Assembly (NCBI RefSeq): GCF_003352065.1
Contig: NZ_CP025803.1
Span: 1,715,574-1,779,573, forward strand
Reading direction: 5' to 3'
DNA: 64,000 nt
Source of the DNA: Sulfitobacter sp. SK011
Lineage (GTDB): Bacteria; Pseudomonadota; Alphaproteobacteria; Rhodobacterales; Rhodobacteraceae
Shown here: positions 7,908 through 17,630 of the stretch, piece after piece
How positions within the stretch are numbered: position 1 is the stretch's first letter
Layout of the letters: every line of letters begins with the position of its first letter
Position numbers and translations under genes: made by a program
Notes under the pieces: generated by a model
What the model was told of the DNA's origin: nothing
The model's database searches: none
Seen by the model: only the letters and a program-made list of their open reading frames with translations

Positions 7908-8615
7908 ATGATGATTTTGCAAGATACGCTGCCGGAAGCGCAAAGAGGCGCGGCAGAGTTGCCCGGCGTTGGTCCCTGTGCGGCAGATGACTGGCTGCGG
8001 GTGGATGAGGTCTATGCTGCGCAGATGGCGTATCGGGCGGAGTTGATCGCCGATCGTCCTGAGGCGGTTTTGTGGTGTGATCCGCCTGCGGTGGAGGCAG
8101 CGTGCGAAGTGCTGTCAGAGGCGTTGTTGCTGTTGCCGGGGCTGGGGTTTGAGGTTGGCGAAGAGCAGGTGACGACCCCAGATGGACGGCGCGTCGCATT
8201 GGATTGGTCGGCACCGCTTTGGACGCTGGGGCATCTGGTGCAGGAAGATATTTGTGTCCTGCAAAAGCACGGCGAAGAACATGTGCTGACCGGTGCGGTG
8301 CTGTGTTTCCCGGCCAATTGGCGATTGGCGGACAAAGCCGGGCGGCCCTTGGTCGGTATTCACGACACGGTGGTTGAATATGACGACAACATCGCGCGGC
8401 GGGTCCAGCGGTTGTTTGATGGGGTGCGGGTGGGGCGGCCGCTGTGGCGGTTCAACAGATTATCCTATGCAGAGCCGGACCTGCATCAGCCACGTCGGAT
8501 TGCCGATGATCGGCCACGGGTTTTTCAGCGCTCTGAACGGCAATGTATTTTGCGGTTGCCCAAGAGTGACGCGGTGATTTTCACCATTCACACCTGGGTG
8601 GTGCGGGGTGCCTAG
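7908..8615 (+). CDS. DUF3445 protein, haem-dependent oxidative N-demethylase-like
   Basis: 235 residues of the DUF3445 family, whose characterised relatives are the haem-binding subunit of oxidative N-demethylases (HODM) that demethylate secondary amines such as dimethylamine. Family hallmarks are the WLRVDEVYAAQMAYR segment near residue 30, CFPANWRLADKAGRP near 150, GIHDTVVEY, and the C-terminal VFQRSERQCILRLP. The other HODM subunits are not adjacent, so either it works with proteins encoded elsewhere or it has another role. It starts 117 bases from dddP on the opposite strand and overlaps the end of the DUF2269 gene tail to tail. Confidence 0.8.
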   Translation: MMILQDTLPEAQRGAAELPGVGPCAADDWLRVDEVYAAQMAYRAELIADRPEAVLWCDPPAVEAACEVLSEALLLLPGLGFEVGEEQVTTPDGRRVALDWSAPLWTLGHLVQEDICVLQKHGEEHVLTGAVLCFPANWRLADKAGRPLVGIHDTVVEYDDNIARRVQRLFDGVRVGRPLWRFNRLSYAEPDLHQPRRIADDRPRVFQRSERQCILRLPKSDAVIFTIHTWVVRGA

Positions 8616-9079
8616 AACGTAGGTTTGGTGATCATCAGCCAGAGGATGGCCAGCACCGCGGCAAAGGCGGGAAAACCGCAGGCGAACCAGATGCGATAGA
8701 GACGATGAAAGCGCGGGGGCAGGGGTGCGCCCTGGGCCGCAGCGGTTTGGGCCAGATCACGCAATTGTTTCTGTATCCAGATCACAGGCAGCCAAAAGAC
8801 CCCGACAAAGACATAAAGCAGCAGTGCCCAGGCCAACCAACCCGAGGTCAGCGGCCATCCGGCAGCTTGTGCAAGGAAATACCCGGTGATCGGTTGGGCG
8901 ACAGCGGCGGTTGCGGTGAAGAGCCAATCGGCCACCACCACAATCCCTGCGACATGGGCAATCAACGCCGGGTTTTGGCTGCGCTGGCTTGAAAACATGA
9001 AAAACGCGATGCCCGCGCCGGTGCCCAGCAACACGGCAGCACCAATCACATGGGCAAAGAGCAACAGATCGTGGATCAT
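8612..9079 (-). CDS. DUF2269-family integral membrane protein
   Basis: 155 residues with four hydrophobic helices and an N-terminus (DLLLFAHVIGAAVLLGTGAGIAFFMF) typical of the DUF2269 membrane family, whose function is not established. Its start overlaps the stop of the upstream SDR-DoxX gene (ATGA), so it is the last member of a three-gene operon running 10835 to 8612. Confidence 0.8.
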   Translation of the reverse strand: MIHDLLLFAHVIGAAVLLGTGAGIAFFMFSSQRSQNPALIAHVAGIVVVADWLFTATAAVAQPITGYFLAQAAGWPLTSGWLAWALLLYVFVGVFWLPVIWIQKQLRDLAQTAAAQGAPLPPRFHRLYRIWFACGFPAFAAVLAILWLMITKPTF

Positions 9080-10410
9080 CGGTCGTCCATCAGCGCCATG
9101 ACCATGCCGGCCAGCACAATGCCCGGCAGGACTTTGACAAAGGGGCCAAGCGGATCGACCCAGATGTCGGGTGTCAACAGGGTGCCAGCGGCCAGATAGC
9201 CAAGCGAAACGGCGATCATCGCCCCACAGGCGCGGCGCGCGTAGCGGCGAAACAGAATGGCGGTGCCAAGGGCCACATCAATCACGCCGCCGCCGATGAC
9301 CGCAAAAGATGCGACACCGGCGTCGATGCCGCGCGACGTGAGAACCTCGATGGCGGGCCCTGTGCGGGCAAGACCAATGAGTCCGGACAACATCCAGAAC
9401 AGGGACAATGTGGCAATTGCCACAGGCAGCAGCAGAAAAAGCCGTGAAAACCAACGGTCTTGCAGGGTTGCGGGCATGTCGCGCAGGGTTTGATCCAAGG
9501 ACCGGCAGGCAGCCCCACCGGCGGCGTGCCAGGCAGCAGGATCGCCTTTTATCCCGTCTGCCAGGACGTTAAGTGCGGTTGAGCGAAAAGGGGAACGCCA
9601 GCCGAGCCAGCCCAATCCGTCGGCGATTTTTCCTGTGAGGGTCAGCAGGGGCTGCGGCACGGTGATGGTGAACCGCCATGGGGCAAACCCCAGCCAGCCG
9701 CGTATCTTATTGGTGAGGCTGGCAAAGGTGTGCACATCTGCTGATGTCACATCCGCAAGCGTGCCAGGTGGAATATCGCCGCGCGCGGCCTGCACAACGG
9801 CTGCGGCCAGATCATCAAGGGCGATGGTTTGAACCGGGGTGTCAGGCAACACCTGAAAACCAATGAGCGGCATCGCAGCGGCAGCGCGCAGCAACGCCGT
9901 GCCGCCATAAGCGGCGCGGCCCAGCACAAGTGTCGGGCGCAGAATGATCCAGTCAAGCGTGCTGTTCATTAGGTTCGCGTCGCCACGGGCCTTGGTGGAC
10001 ATAAAGGCCGTTGGGGCATCCAGCGCCACACCTACAGCCGAAATTTGAATGAAACGCGTTTTCTGATCGCCAAGCCCGTCGATGAGCGCCTTGATCGCAC
10101 CCTCGTGGATCGCCGTAAGATCATCCCGCGCGCCATCCTGCAACGCGCCCGACGCATTCACCACCACATCGATGCCCGCCAGATCGTGCGCCCAATCGGC
10201 AGCGGTCGTCCTGGCGATATCGCGGATCAGCCAATCGCCATTAGGGTCGACGCGCCGCGCCGCATCTGCGTCGCGCCCCACGCCAGTCACCGTAAACCCG
10301 GCGGATTTCAATGCGCGCAGACAGGCCGCGCCAATCAGACCATACCCGCCAAGGACAACTGCCCTTGGCGGAGGTTTGACCGATGTCCCTGCCTGCTCAT
10401 CGTTGTTCAT
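9076..10410 (-). CDS. NAD(P)-binding SDR domain fused to DoxX-like membrane domain
   Basis: 444 residues in two parts. Residues ~17-290 are an extended (atypical) SDR domain with the loop VLGGYGLIGAACL and VVNASGALQDG, similar to NDUFA9-like or nucleoside-sugar epimerase-like proteins. Residues ~320-440 hold about four transmembrane helices of the DoxX-like type. The fusion would tether a nucleotide-dependent oxidoreductase to the inner membrane. It overlaps the genes on both sides by four bases. Substrate unknown. Confidence 0.82.
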   Translation of the reverse strand: MNNDEQAGTSVKPPPRAVVLGGYGLIGAACLRALKSAGFTVTGVGRDADAARRVDPNGDWLIRDIARTTAADWAHDLAGIDVVVNASGALQDGARDDLTAIHEGAIKALIDGLGDQKTRFIQISAVGVALDAPTAFMSTKARGDANLMNSTLDWIILRPTLVLGRAAYGGTALLRAAAAMPLIGFQVLPDTPVQTIALDDLAAAVVQAARGDIPPGTLADVTSADVHTFASLTNKIRGWLGFAPWRFTITVPQPLLTLTGKIADGLGWLGWRSPFRSTALNVLADGIKGDPAAWHAAGGAACRSLDQTLRDMPATLQDRWFSRLFLLLPVAIATLSLFWMLSGLIGLARTGPAIEVLTSRGIDAGVASFAVIGGGVIDVALGTAILFRRYARRACGAMIAVSLGYLAAGTLLTPDIWVDPLGPFVKVLPGIVLAGMVMALMDDR

Positions 10411-10835
10411 GGCATATCCAGCACCATGTGAGGCTGGCCGTCTGAGGTCTTTTGTGGCGAGACCCCACCGGGGTTCACCGTCGTGTTCACCTGTCGGCGG
10501 AACGAGCTGAAATGCGTGGAGGTGACAACGTCAATCGCCGTGTCAAAGCGCAAGGTAAGCGCCCAGAAGCCGTTTGCCGATATGCGTGCGGCTTTGACCT
10601 GACCGGTGAACGGATGGCCCAGATATCGGCCAGACACGGTTTGGCCGGGGGTGAAACTCGCGTGATCGTTGCGGGCCTGTGCGGCGATGGTGTTCCAGTC
10701 GCGCGCGCCCCATTGGTGGGCGATGGTTTCCAGCGCTTCGGCATGGCTCATGATCTGACCACGCGCGGCCATGTCACCACGCAGGCGTTTTGCCTGTGAT
10801 TTCAAGATGTCACGGGGTGGGACGGGATAATTCAT
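10407..10835 (-). CDS. Glyoxalase-superfamily-related small protein
   Basis: 142 residues. The N-terminal ~50 residues (SQAKRLRGDMAARG, HAEALETIAHQWGARDWNTIAAQ) are a pattern common in alphaproteobacterial proteins labelled glyoxalase superfamily; the rest is beta-rich. The start at 10835 is chosen because AGGAGTG precedes it, rather than the longer frame to 10889. It is the promoter-proximal gene of the operon with the SDR-DoxX and DUF2269 genes. No catalytic residues can be assigned with confidence. Confidence 0.7.
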   Translation of the reverse strand: MNYPVPPRDILKSQAKRLRGDMAARGQIMSHAEALETIAHQWGARDWNTIAAQARNDHASFTPGQTVSGRYLGHPFTGQVKAARISANGFWALTLRFDTAIDVVTSTHFSSFRRQVNTTVNPGGVSPQKTSDGQPHMVLDMP

Positions 10836-11092
10836 TTCAAACACTCCTATTCTCGCAAAGGCGTGAAGGGGGTCCGCGTTGCCCAACAATCTGCGAGAGA
10901 TTGGTGTGTTGTTCGTTTCAGGGCTTCACCGAATTGCGGACGGCAGGGGCCTGACCCTTGCGCCATGACATAGGAGCAGCAAAGGGCACGTGCAAGACGC
11001 GATGTGCGGTGCGCAGGGCAGCTGTGGCTTTTGAGTATTTTTGGCGAAAAGAAGCAGGGTGGGTGCGCCCGAGATCAGCCGCATCCAAGAGG

Positions 11093-11902
11093 TTAACTGT
11101 CGATGCGTGCAGCGGCGAGCGCAATCGCCTTTTGATAGACGGTCGCGGCGTTCCATTGGTTCAGGACACGGAAGTTCGTCTGGCCCTCCTGGTATCCGGC
11201 CCCCGGTTTCCAGCCCTTTTGACGCAGGTAATTGGCGGTGGATGCCAATGCATCCGCTTCGTTGTAGAGATCCACACGACCATCGCCGTTTGCATCGACA
11301 CCGTAACGTAATGCATTGCCGGGCAGGAATTGGGTATGTCCCAACTCACCATGTTTCGCCCCTTTGGTATTGGCGGTGATGGTCCCGCGATCGACAAGCA
11401 TCAGGGCACCAATCGCATGGGGTGTGAACAAGGACGACCGCCGACAGTCATACGCCAGCGTCAGGATGGCGGGCACGACGGCACTGTTGCCCATGTTCCT
11501 GCCAAAGCCTGTTTCCATGCCATGGATGGCAAGCAGCACGCCCGCAGGCACCCCATAGCGGTTTTCAAGGGACTGGTAGAACCCAGCGTTGCGCGCCTTG
11601 CGTTTGCGCGCCGATGCGGCAAATCCATCAAGCGAGCCGAGCCGGATGCGGATGAAATCATTCAGCGCATAACGCACGCCTTTCTGATTGCGATCAGCCG
11701 CGATGGTGCTGCTTGCATAGGATGCCGACGCCAGCGCATCAAGACCGCGCTGTTTGACACCTGCCGCTTTTGCCTCAGCCGCAAAGGCAGCTTTCCAGGC
11801 GTTGAACCCGCCACCGCTGTTGCCACATGGGGCCGCATAGGCAGGCACGGCAAGGGCGGCCGTCAGGGATAATGAAATGATGAAAGATTTAATTTGGCGC
11901 AT
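11093..11902 (-). CDS. Periplasmic lytic murein transglycosylase, MltB-like
   Basis: 269 residues with a classic Sec signal peptide (residues 1-23, cleavage after AYA). The mature protein has the MltB fold: catalytic Glu130 in IHGMETGFGRN, then ALMLVDRG, HGELGHTQFLPGNALRYGVDANGDGRVDLYN and TANYLRQKGWKPG. This family cleaves peptidoglycan to 1,6-anhydro-muropeptides. There is no lipobox, so it should be soluble in the periplasm. It appears to be monocistronic. Confidence 0.9.
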   Translation of the reverse strand: MRQIKSFIISLSLTAALAVPAYAAPCGNSGGGFNAWKAAFAAEAKAAGVKQRGLDALASASYASSTIAADRNQKGVRYALNDFIRIRLGSLDGFAASARKRKARNAGFYQSLENRYGVPAGVLLAIHGMETGFGRNMGNSAVVPAILTLAYDCRRSSLFTPHAIGALMLVDRGTITANTKGAKHGELGHTQFLPGNALRYGVDANGDGRVDLYNEADALASTANYLRQKGWKPGAGYQEGQTNFRVLNQWNAATVYQKAIALAAARIDS

Positions 11903-12027
11903 CTAAAACCTCACAAAGGACGGGACAAAATTTCCCGAACCTTAGCGCGAATTCTGCAAGGTGCAAAGACTAGACAGATGTGAGGGGTGACGTGATAGCG
12001 CAGGATTTTCGTGCAGGCGGGGCGCGG

Positions 12028-12255
12028 TTAGCCTGCGAAGGCGAGGACCCACTGATATTCGGGTGTTGTTGCGGCCCAGGCGTAAGCTGCGCCGCCCGTC
12101 AGGATGGTAACGCCAACAAAAAATGGAAACGTAAAGATGGAGCTTTTCGAACGGGCGCGTCCACCGGATTTCTTGGCTGTACCTGCAAAAGTAGCTTCCT
12201 GCGCCTTGTTGATGCGCGCGATGCGTTGTTCGAAAGTAGTTGTAGACACGGCCAT
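12028..12255 (-). CDS. Small membrane protein, function unknown
   Basis: 75 residues: a basic, polar N-terminal half followed by a hydrophobic segment at about residues 41-62 (FTFPFFVGVTILTGGAAYAWAA), then a short tail. It looks like a conserved small membrane protein rather than a chance frame because of its composition and its isolated position with room for a promoter. Function not recognised. Confidence 0.6.
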   Translation of the reverse strand: MAVSTTTFEQRIARINKAQEATFAGTAKKSGGRARSKSSIFTFPFFVGVTILTGGAAYAWAATTPEYQWVLAFAG

Positions 12256-12356
12256 CGTTAATTTCCACCTACTGGAGTACTGGGGCCAATCTCACCAATA
12301 ATAGGGGCCAAAATTGGGCGCGGGTGGGGCATTTTGGATCACCCTGATATTTAACG

Positions 12357-12384
12357 AAAAAGGGCACCCCCGAAAGGATGCCCT
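12357..12384 (-). terminator. Rho-independent terminator of glnA
   Basis: On the minus strand AGGGCATCC pairs with the GGGTGCCCT side around a TTTCG-containing loop and is followed by a short T-run. It lies 38 bases beyond the glnA stop, in the correct orientation. Confidence 0.75.
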
Positions 12385-12421
12385 GTGATGACCAGCGGTC
12401 GTTTCTGACCCGAATTTTTGA

Positions 12422-13828
12422 TCAGCAGCTGTAGTACATGCCAAACTCGACGGGGTGCGGCGTGTGCTCGTACTTGTGAACTTCTTCCATCTTCAGCGCG
12501 ATATAGCCTTCGATCTGATCCTTGGTGAATACGTCGCCTGCAAGCAGGTAATCCATATCCGTTTGCAATTCCTCCATTGCTTCGCGCAGGGAACCGCAGA
12601 CCGTCGGGATCCCGGCCAGTTCTTCGGCGGGCAGATCATAGAGGTTCTTGTCCATGGCTTCGCCGGGATCAATCTTGTTCTTGATGCCGTCAAGGCCTGC
12701 CATCAGCAGGGCAGAGAAGCACAGGTATGGGTTTGCCGCCGGATCCGGGAACCGGGCCTCGACGCGCTTGGCCTTGGGGCTTTCTGTCCACGGAATACGC
12801 ACACAGCCCGAGCGGTTGCGTGCGGAATAGGCGCGCAGCACGGGGGCCTCAAAGCCTGGAATCAGGCGTTTGTAGCTGTTGGTGGTCGGGTTGGTGAAGG
12901 CGTTCAGCGATTTGGCGTGCGTCAGGATGCCACCGATGAACCACAATGCCTCTTGGCTAAGGTCGGCGTATTTATCGCCTGCAAACAACGGCTTGCCGTC
13001 TTTCCAGATCGACATGTTCACGTGCATGCCTGACCCGTTGTCGCCATAGATCGGCTTAGGCATGAATGTCGCGGACTTGCCGTACGCATGTGCGACGTTG
13101 TGGATCACGTATTTGTACTTCTGAATTTCATCAGCCTGCGTGGTCAGCGTGCCAAAGATCAAACCAAGCTCGTGCTGGCACGACGCAACCTCGTGGTGAT
13201 GCTTGTCGACCTTCATGCCAAGACGTTTCATCGTGGACAGCATTTCGGCGCGCAGGTCCTGAGCTTCGTCCACCGGGTTGACCGGGAAATAGCCGCCCTT
13301 GAGGCCGGGGCGGTGGCCCATGTTGCCCATTTCGTAGTCTGTGTCGGTGTTCCAGGATGCATCGGATGCATCAACTTCGTAGGATACCTTATTGATTGAA
13401 TTTGAAAATTTTACATCATCAAAGAGGAAAAATTCGGCCTCAGGACCGAAATAGGCGGCATCACCGATGCCAGAGGATTTCAGATAGGCCTCTGCTTTTT
13501 CGGCCGTGCCGCGGGGGTCACGCTCGTAGGATTCGCCGGTGTCAGGTTCAACAATCGAACAATGCACACAGATGGTTTTTTCGGCATAGAACGGATCGAC
13601 ATAGGCACTTTCCACATCGGGCATCAGCTTCATGTCTGAGGCTTCAATGCTTTTCCATCCGGCGATGGAAGAGCCGTCAAACATGAACCCCTCTTCAAGG
13701 AAATCTTCGTCTACCAGATCATTCACCACGGTCACATGCTGCAGCTTGCCGCGTGTGTCAGTGAAACGGATATCGACATATTCGATGTCCTCGTCTTTGA
13801 TCTTTTTCAGGAACGCTTTGTTGTCCAT
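12422..13828 (-). CDS. glnA: Glutamine synthetase type I
   Basis: 468 residues, the standard length of dodecameric GSI-beta, which makes glutamine from glutamate, ammonia and ATP. Visible features are the N-terminal beta-grasp domain, [38 protein letters not shown], and [10 protein letters not shown]. The Tyr in [10 protein letters not shown] is the expected adenylylation site for GlnE control. It follows glnB by 44 bases, the normal glnBA arrangement in this group, and ends at a clear terminator. Confidence 0.97.
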   Translation of the reverse strand: MDNKAFLKKIKDEDIEYVDIRFTDTRGKLQHVTVVNDLVDEDFLEEGFMFDGSSIAGWKSIEASDMKLMPDVESAYVDPFYAEKTICVHCSIVEPDTGESYERDPRGTAEKAEAYLKSSGIGDAAYFGPEAEFFLFDDVKFSNSINKVSYEVDASDASWNTDTDYEMGNMGHRPGLKGGYFPVNPVDEAQDLRAEMLSTMKRLGMKVDKHHHEVASCQHELGLIFGTLTTQADEIQKYKYVIHNVAHAYGKSATFMPKPIYGDNGSGMHVNMSIWKDGKPLFAGDKYADLSQEALWFIGGILTHAKSLNAFTNPTTNSYKRLIPGFEAPVLRAYSARNRSGCVRIPWTESPKAKRVEARFPDPAANPYLCFSALLMAGLDGIKNKIDPGEAMDKNLYDLPAEELAGIPTVCGSLREAMEELQTDMDYLLAGDVFTKDQIEGYIALKMEEVHKYEHTPHPVEFGMYYSC

Positions 13829-13872
13829 GAGTTTTGTCCTCTGCTTGGAATGTCGTGGTGATGTGGTGATGA

Positions 13873-14271
<399 letters not shown>

Positions 14272-14379
14272 CTATGGATCGGGCTAGTCTGGGGTCGGAA
14301 GACGGTGCAATTTATTCTAGCGCGCCTTAAAATTCATCGAACCGCCTAATAATTACGCACAATTGAATCGAGAGTTGAG

Positions 14380-16038
14380 ATGACCGAACTGCTGACCGCC
14401 GCCCAGATGCGCCAGATCGAACAGACCGCAATTGCATCGGGTGCCGTAACCGGGCTGGAGCTGATGGAGCGGGCAGGGCGCGGCGTGGTCGAGGCGGTGT
14501 TTGAGGAATGGCCGGAACTGGCCGCGACCTCGCACCGGGCTGTGGTGCTGTGCGGGCCGGGGAATAACGGTGGTGACGGGTTCGTGGTGGCGCGGTTGTT
14601 GAAGGAGTGGGGTTGGGAGGTTGAGGTGTTTCTATACGGGGATGCGGAAAAGCTGCCGCAGGATGCTGAAACCAACCTCAAGCGATGGGCGGAATTGGGT
14701 GAAGTCCGCCTGTTGCATGCGGAAAATGTGTTCAAGGTGGCCCGACCGGATATTGTCGTGGACGCGGTGTTTGGCATCGGTTTGACGCGCGCCTTGCCGG
14801 ACGAGGTCGCACAGGTCTTGAACCAAGGGGGCAGGGCAGGATGGGCCAAGAGCCACCGGATCAAAACAGTTGCAGTCGATTGCCCTTCGGGCCTCAATCT
14901 TGATACAGGTTTTATTCCATTCAACGGCTCTCCCGATGATCCCGATTTTGACGCCTGGCCCAAAACGCTGAACTCTGCCGATCTGACGGTCACCTTTCAC
15001 AGCCCGAAACCGGGCCATTATCTGTCCCTCGGTCCTACACTATGCGGCGCATTGCGCCTCGTGGACATCGGGCTTTACGGCGAAGCGCAAGAGCGGGTCA
15101 GCATCGGCACGCCGCCAGATACTGAACGCGCGCGTCTGGTTGAGCCGGTCTTTCTGGGCAGGCCGTTGCCACAACGGATGTGGCCAAACGACCAAATGGG
15201 GCGATCTGGACCGGCGACCCATAAATATGACCGCGGTCATATCATGGTCTTTGCGGGGGGCGTCGGTCGGGGTGGGGCAGGACGGATGGCAGCGCGCGCG
15301 GCATTGCGCGTCGGTGCCGGGTTGGTGACCGTCCTGTGCCCGCCCGCCGCCTTGCAAGAAAACGCCTGCCATCTGAACGCCATCATGCTGCGTGCGCTGC
15401 GTGATCCTGCGGCGCTGGGCGAGGTTGCCGACGACAGGGTGACTGGTTTTTGCCTTGGCCCGGGACTTGGCGTGTCCGAAAACACGCGCGCAATGGTGGG
15501 TGCCGTTCTGGCCCGCCGCGCCACGGCGCGCGACTGGCGCGATCCGGTGGTCGTTCTGGACGCCGACGCGCTCAGCAGCTTTGCCGATTGTCCCGATACC
15601 TTGTTTGAACAGACCTACGGGCGCACGGTCCTGACACCACATTTAGGTGAATTTGACCGATTATTTCCCGATCTCGCGCAGGCGCTGCGCCAAGGCGCAT
15701 CAAAGATCGACGTAACGCGGCAGGCAGCCGAACGCGCAGGTTGCGTTGTTTTGCTGAAAGGAGCCGACACCGTCATCGCCGAACCGGGCGGCGGGGCAGC
15801 GGTGCACGCGGCGGCGTACGATCGCGCCGCCCCGTGGCTTGCCACGGCCGGAGCGGGTGATGTTCTGGCCGGCATGATCGCGGGGCTGGCGGGTGCGCCC
15901 CTTGCGTCAGAAGTGTTTTCCATGGCCGAGGTCGCCGCATGGCTGCACGTCGAATGCGCCCGCAGCTTTGGTCCCGGCCTGATTGCCGAGGATCTGCCCG
16001 AAGAATTGCCGAAAGTGTTCCGGCATCTGAGTGTATAG
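14380..16038 (+). CDS. nnrD: Bifunctional NAD(P)H-hydrate epimerase / ADP-dependent dehydratase
   Basis: 552 residues. The N-terminal YjeF_N epimerase domain (about 1-220) begins LLTAAQMRQIEQ and contains CGPGNNGGDGFVVAR. The C-terminal ribokinase-like dehydratase domain (about 240-552) contains KGADTVIAEPGG and the nucleotide-binding GAGDVLAGMIAGLAG. Together they repair damaged NAD(P)H hydrates. It is divergent from glnBA. A single fused protein is common in bacteria, and both halves look complete. Confidence 0.95.
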   Translation: MTELLTAAQMRQIEQTAIASGAVTGLELMERAGRGVVEAVFEEWPELAATSHRAVVLCGPGNNGGDGFVVARLLKEWGWEVEVFLYGDAEKLPQDAETNLKRWAELGEVRLLHAENVFKVARPDIVVDAVFGIGLTRALPDEVAQVLNQGGRAGWAKSHRIKTVAVDCPSGLNLDTGFIPFNGSPDDPDFDAWPKTLNSADLTVTFHSPKPGHYLSLGPTLCGALRLVDIGLYGEAQERVSIGTPPDTERARLVEPVFLGRPLPQRMWPNDQMGRSGPATHKYDRGHIMVFAGGVGRGGAGRMAARAALRVGAGLVTVLCPPAALQENACHLNAIMLRALRDPAALGEVADDRVTGFCLGPGLGVSENTRAMVGAVLARRATARDWRDPVVVLDADALSSFADCPDTLFEQTYGRTVLTPHLGEFDRLFPDLAQALRQGASKIDVTRQAAERAGCVVLLKGADTVIAEPGGGAAVHAAAYDRAAPWLATAGAGDVLAGMIAGLAGAPLASEVFSMAEVAAWLHVECARSFGPGLIAEDLPEELPKVFRHLSV

Positions 16039-16165
16039 CTGGTGTCGTAACATCCCCTAGGTCATCCGCAACACATGAAGTTTACCTTTCAATGTCCTGA
16101 TTTTTTACCCTCGCCAAGCCCGCGCGTGTTTGATACGAGGACCGTCAATCGCCTAGGCGATGCGT

Positions 16166-16249
16166 GCGGGTGTGGCGGAATTGGTAGACGCACCAGATTT
16201 AGGTTCTGGCGCCTATGGCGTGGGGGTTCGAGTCCCTTCACCCGCACCA
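16166..16249 (+). tRNA. tRNA-Leu (anticodon UAG), CCA encoded
   Basis: The acceptor arm GCGGGTG pairs with CACCCGC, then discriminator A and an encoded CCA. The anticodon stem CCAGA/TCTGG encloses the loop TTTAGGT, giving anticodon TAG (16200-16202). A long variable arm and the GGTTCGAGTCC T-arm are present, as expected for class II tRNA-Leu. A T-run follows directly and may terminate transcription. Confidence 0.96.
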
Positions 16250-16419
16250 CTTTTTTTGCCTGCCACCTTCGGCCACTTGAGGCCTGGTTGGTTCGAGGTT
16301 TCTCCTCTCACCTGCAACACTATTTCGGAATGCCATATTTAGGCTGTTGTCGACGGCTGATTAAGCAGGAGGCCTAACCGGCATTCCACAAAATTTGCCA
16401 AACCCCATGTGAGCATCAC

Positions 16420-16578
16420 TTAAGAAAGCGCTGAAAAACTAACGAAAATGATGCAGGCACCGGCCAGAACCCGATAGGCCACACTTCGCCGTCTGGCTCT
16501 GCGCTCGGCGGCTTCATGTTCTGATAATTTTTCTAGAAGTTGAAAAACTCCTGGCTCTCTGAAAATTTGCCTTGGCAT
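16420..16578 (-). CDS. Possible small single-helix membrane protein
   Basis: A 52-codon frame too short for routine detection. It has an amphipathic, arginine-rich N-terminal part (SEHEAAERRARRRSVAYRVL) and a C-terminal hydrophobic helix (about residues 37-51). No strong ribosome-binding site is seen. It resembles in layout the small protein at 17787-17963, and each lies downstream of one copy of the paired small-RNA locus, which is the main reason for listing it. Confidence 0.3.
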   Translation of the reverse strand: MPRQIFREPGVFQLLEKLSEHEAAERRARRRSVAYRVLAGACIIFVSFSALS

Positions 16579-16614
16579 GACTGGTTCACACTTCACTCGT
16601 TACACGATTGGGCG

Positions 16615-16646
16615 AAAAAAGGCCGCGCTGGTTTCCCGGCGCGGCC
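16615..16646 (-). terminator. Strong Rho-independent terminator of small-RNA locus A
   Basis: On the minus strand GGCCGCGC pairs perfectly with GCGCGGCC (16621-16628 and 16639-16646) around a 10-base loop, immediately followed by six T. No protein-coding gene ends just upstream of it on that strand, so it most likely terminates a non-coding transcript. Confidence 0.75.
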
Positions 16647-16785
16647 TGTACTCGTTAAGAATGCTTTCGCGTCATTGTCCCACGGGGATGAAACGACAAT
16701 GACGCGGGGCCAGAAATTAACCGAAGATCGTGGCCATAACCGTTTACCTTCTATGGTTGAATATGCACTTCAGCCTGAGTCGTTC
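16615..16785 (-). ncRNA. Candidate small RNA, copy A of a two-copy family
   Basis: The minus strand carries, in order, a conserved block ending AAATTCAACCAATT, a variable part, an 11-bp perfect hairpin (arms 16669-16679 and 16695-16705) with loop core CATCCCCGT, the conserved TTAACGAGTAC, and a strong terminator. Copy B at 18008-18150 has the same order and the same 45-base spacing between its upstream blocks. The 5' end is estimated from the conserved promoter-like region. No known family is recognised. Confidence 0.5.
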
Positions 16786-17093
16786 CAATTGGTTGAATTT
16801 AAAAAATTTGAGGATGCAAATTCACTATTAACGGGTGATTTGTTTACAGTCACAACCGCTGACAGTTTGCACGGATGCCTTTGATTGTTGCGCCGGTGGA
16901 GACAAACTAGGGTAGAGGGCAGGCCGATCCAATTCCAAGGTCTGCCGGCACGGCGAAACAGGGCGCTCAGCCTCATTTGAGTATATGATGCTTGCGGTTG
17001 GGGTCCGACCCAACGTCCGTCAGGTCATCACAGGAAGGTTGGCGATTCGTGGGGGGACGCTGGCAAGACGGGGATGCTGGTGGTCAGCTCTGA

Positions 17094-17630
17094 TCACTCA
17101 GGTGACACGTCAAACCACAGACCTTCAATATTGACACAGGCAGGTTCGCCGCAATGGAACAGATAATAGGTGAACCCATTCTGCGGCTTTCTGGCGATAT
17201 AGCCCCGCCCGACAAGTGATTCAGCATAAGCTGTGGATGTGCCGCTTGTGTGTCGGGGCAGCTTAAGGGTCTGCACTGGCGACACCAAGACATCACTGAT
17301 CGGAAGCTGCCGATCAAGTGATGCCCTCGGGATCACAATCGGGTTTGATTTTGGATGCAGGGACAGGAACTTGGCATCAAGCTGGATTTTGTCAATCCAC
17401 TGTACTTTCAGGTACTTACCAGACTGCGTTCTCACAGGGTCGCGAAGACGCAGCGCTTCGATCGGTAGGTTTCCGAAAGAGGTTGCTACCCGTGCTTTTC
17501 CGCCAAAGCCCGGCAATGTCCAGGATCGGGTGTCCGGCGCAGGGCGTTGGGGTCTCGGTGCAACGACGTCCGGACCTAATTTCAAGCGTATGTTTTCGAG
17601 CAACTGCTCGTCATCAAAGGGCTGCAACAT
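17094..17630 (-). CDS. Degenerate Hint-domain protein
   Basis: 178 residues. Residues ~40-150 follow the pattern of the Hint domain common in Rhodobacterales secreted proteins: TSFGNLPIEALRLRDPVRT, then VQWIDKIQLDAKFLSLHPKSNPIVI, RQLPISDVLVSPVQTLKL and a C-terminal NIEGLWFDV. The usual catalytic Cys/Ser and GT at the domain start are replaced by GKARVAT, and VSPQH reads VSPVQ, so autoprocessing is probably lost. There is no signal peptide and no attached secreted domain. It lies between the two copies of the small-RNA locus. Confidence 0.65.
   Translation of the reverse strand: MLQPFDDEQLLENIRLKLGPDVVAPRPQRPAPDTRSWTLPGFGGKARVATSFGNLPIEALRLRDPVRTQSGKYLKVQWIDKIQLDAKFLSLHPKSNPIVIPRASLDRQLPISDVLVSPVQTLKLPRHTSGTSTAYAESLVGRGYIARKPQNGFTYYLFHCGEPACVNIEGLWFDVSPE

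Noticed and set aside
16287..16320. Possible degenerate copy of the tRNA-Leu 3' end as an attachment site
   Set aside because: Only GGTTCGAG and scattered bases match; the likeness is too weak to claim an att repeat.
16540..16884. 114-codon rightward frame across small-RNA copy A
   Set aside because: It runs through perfect hairpins, a terminator and blocks conserved as RNA in copy B, so the DNA is better explained as non-coding.
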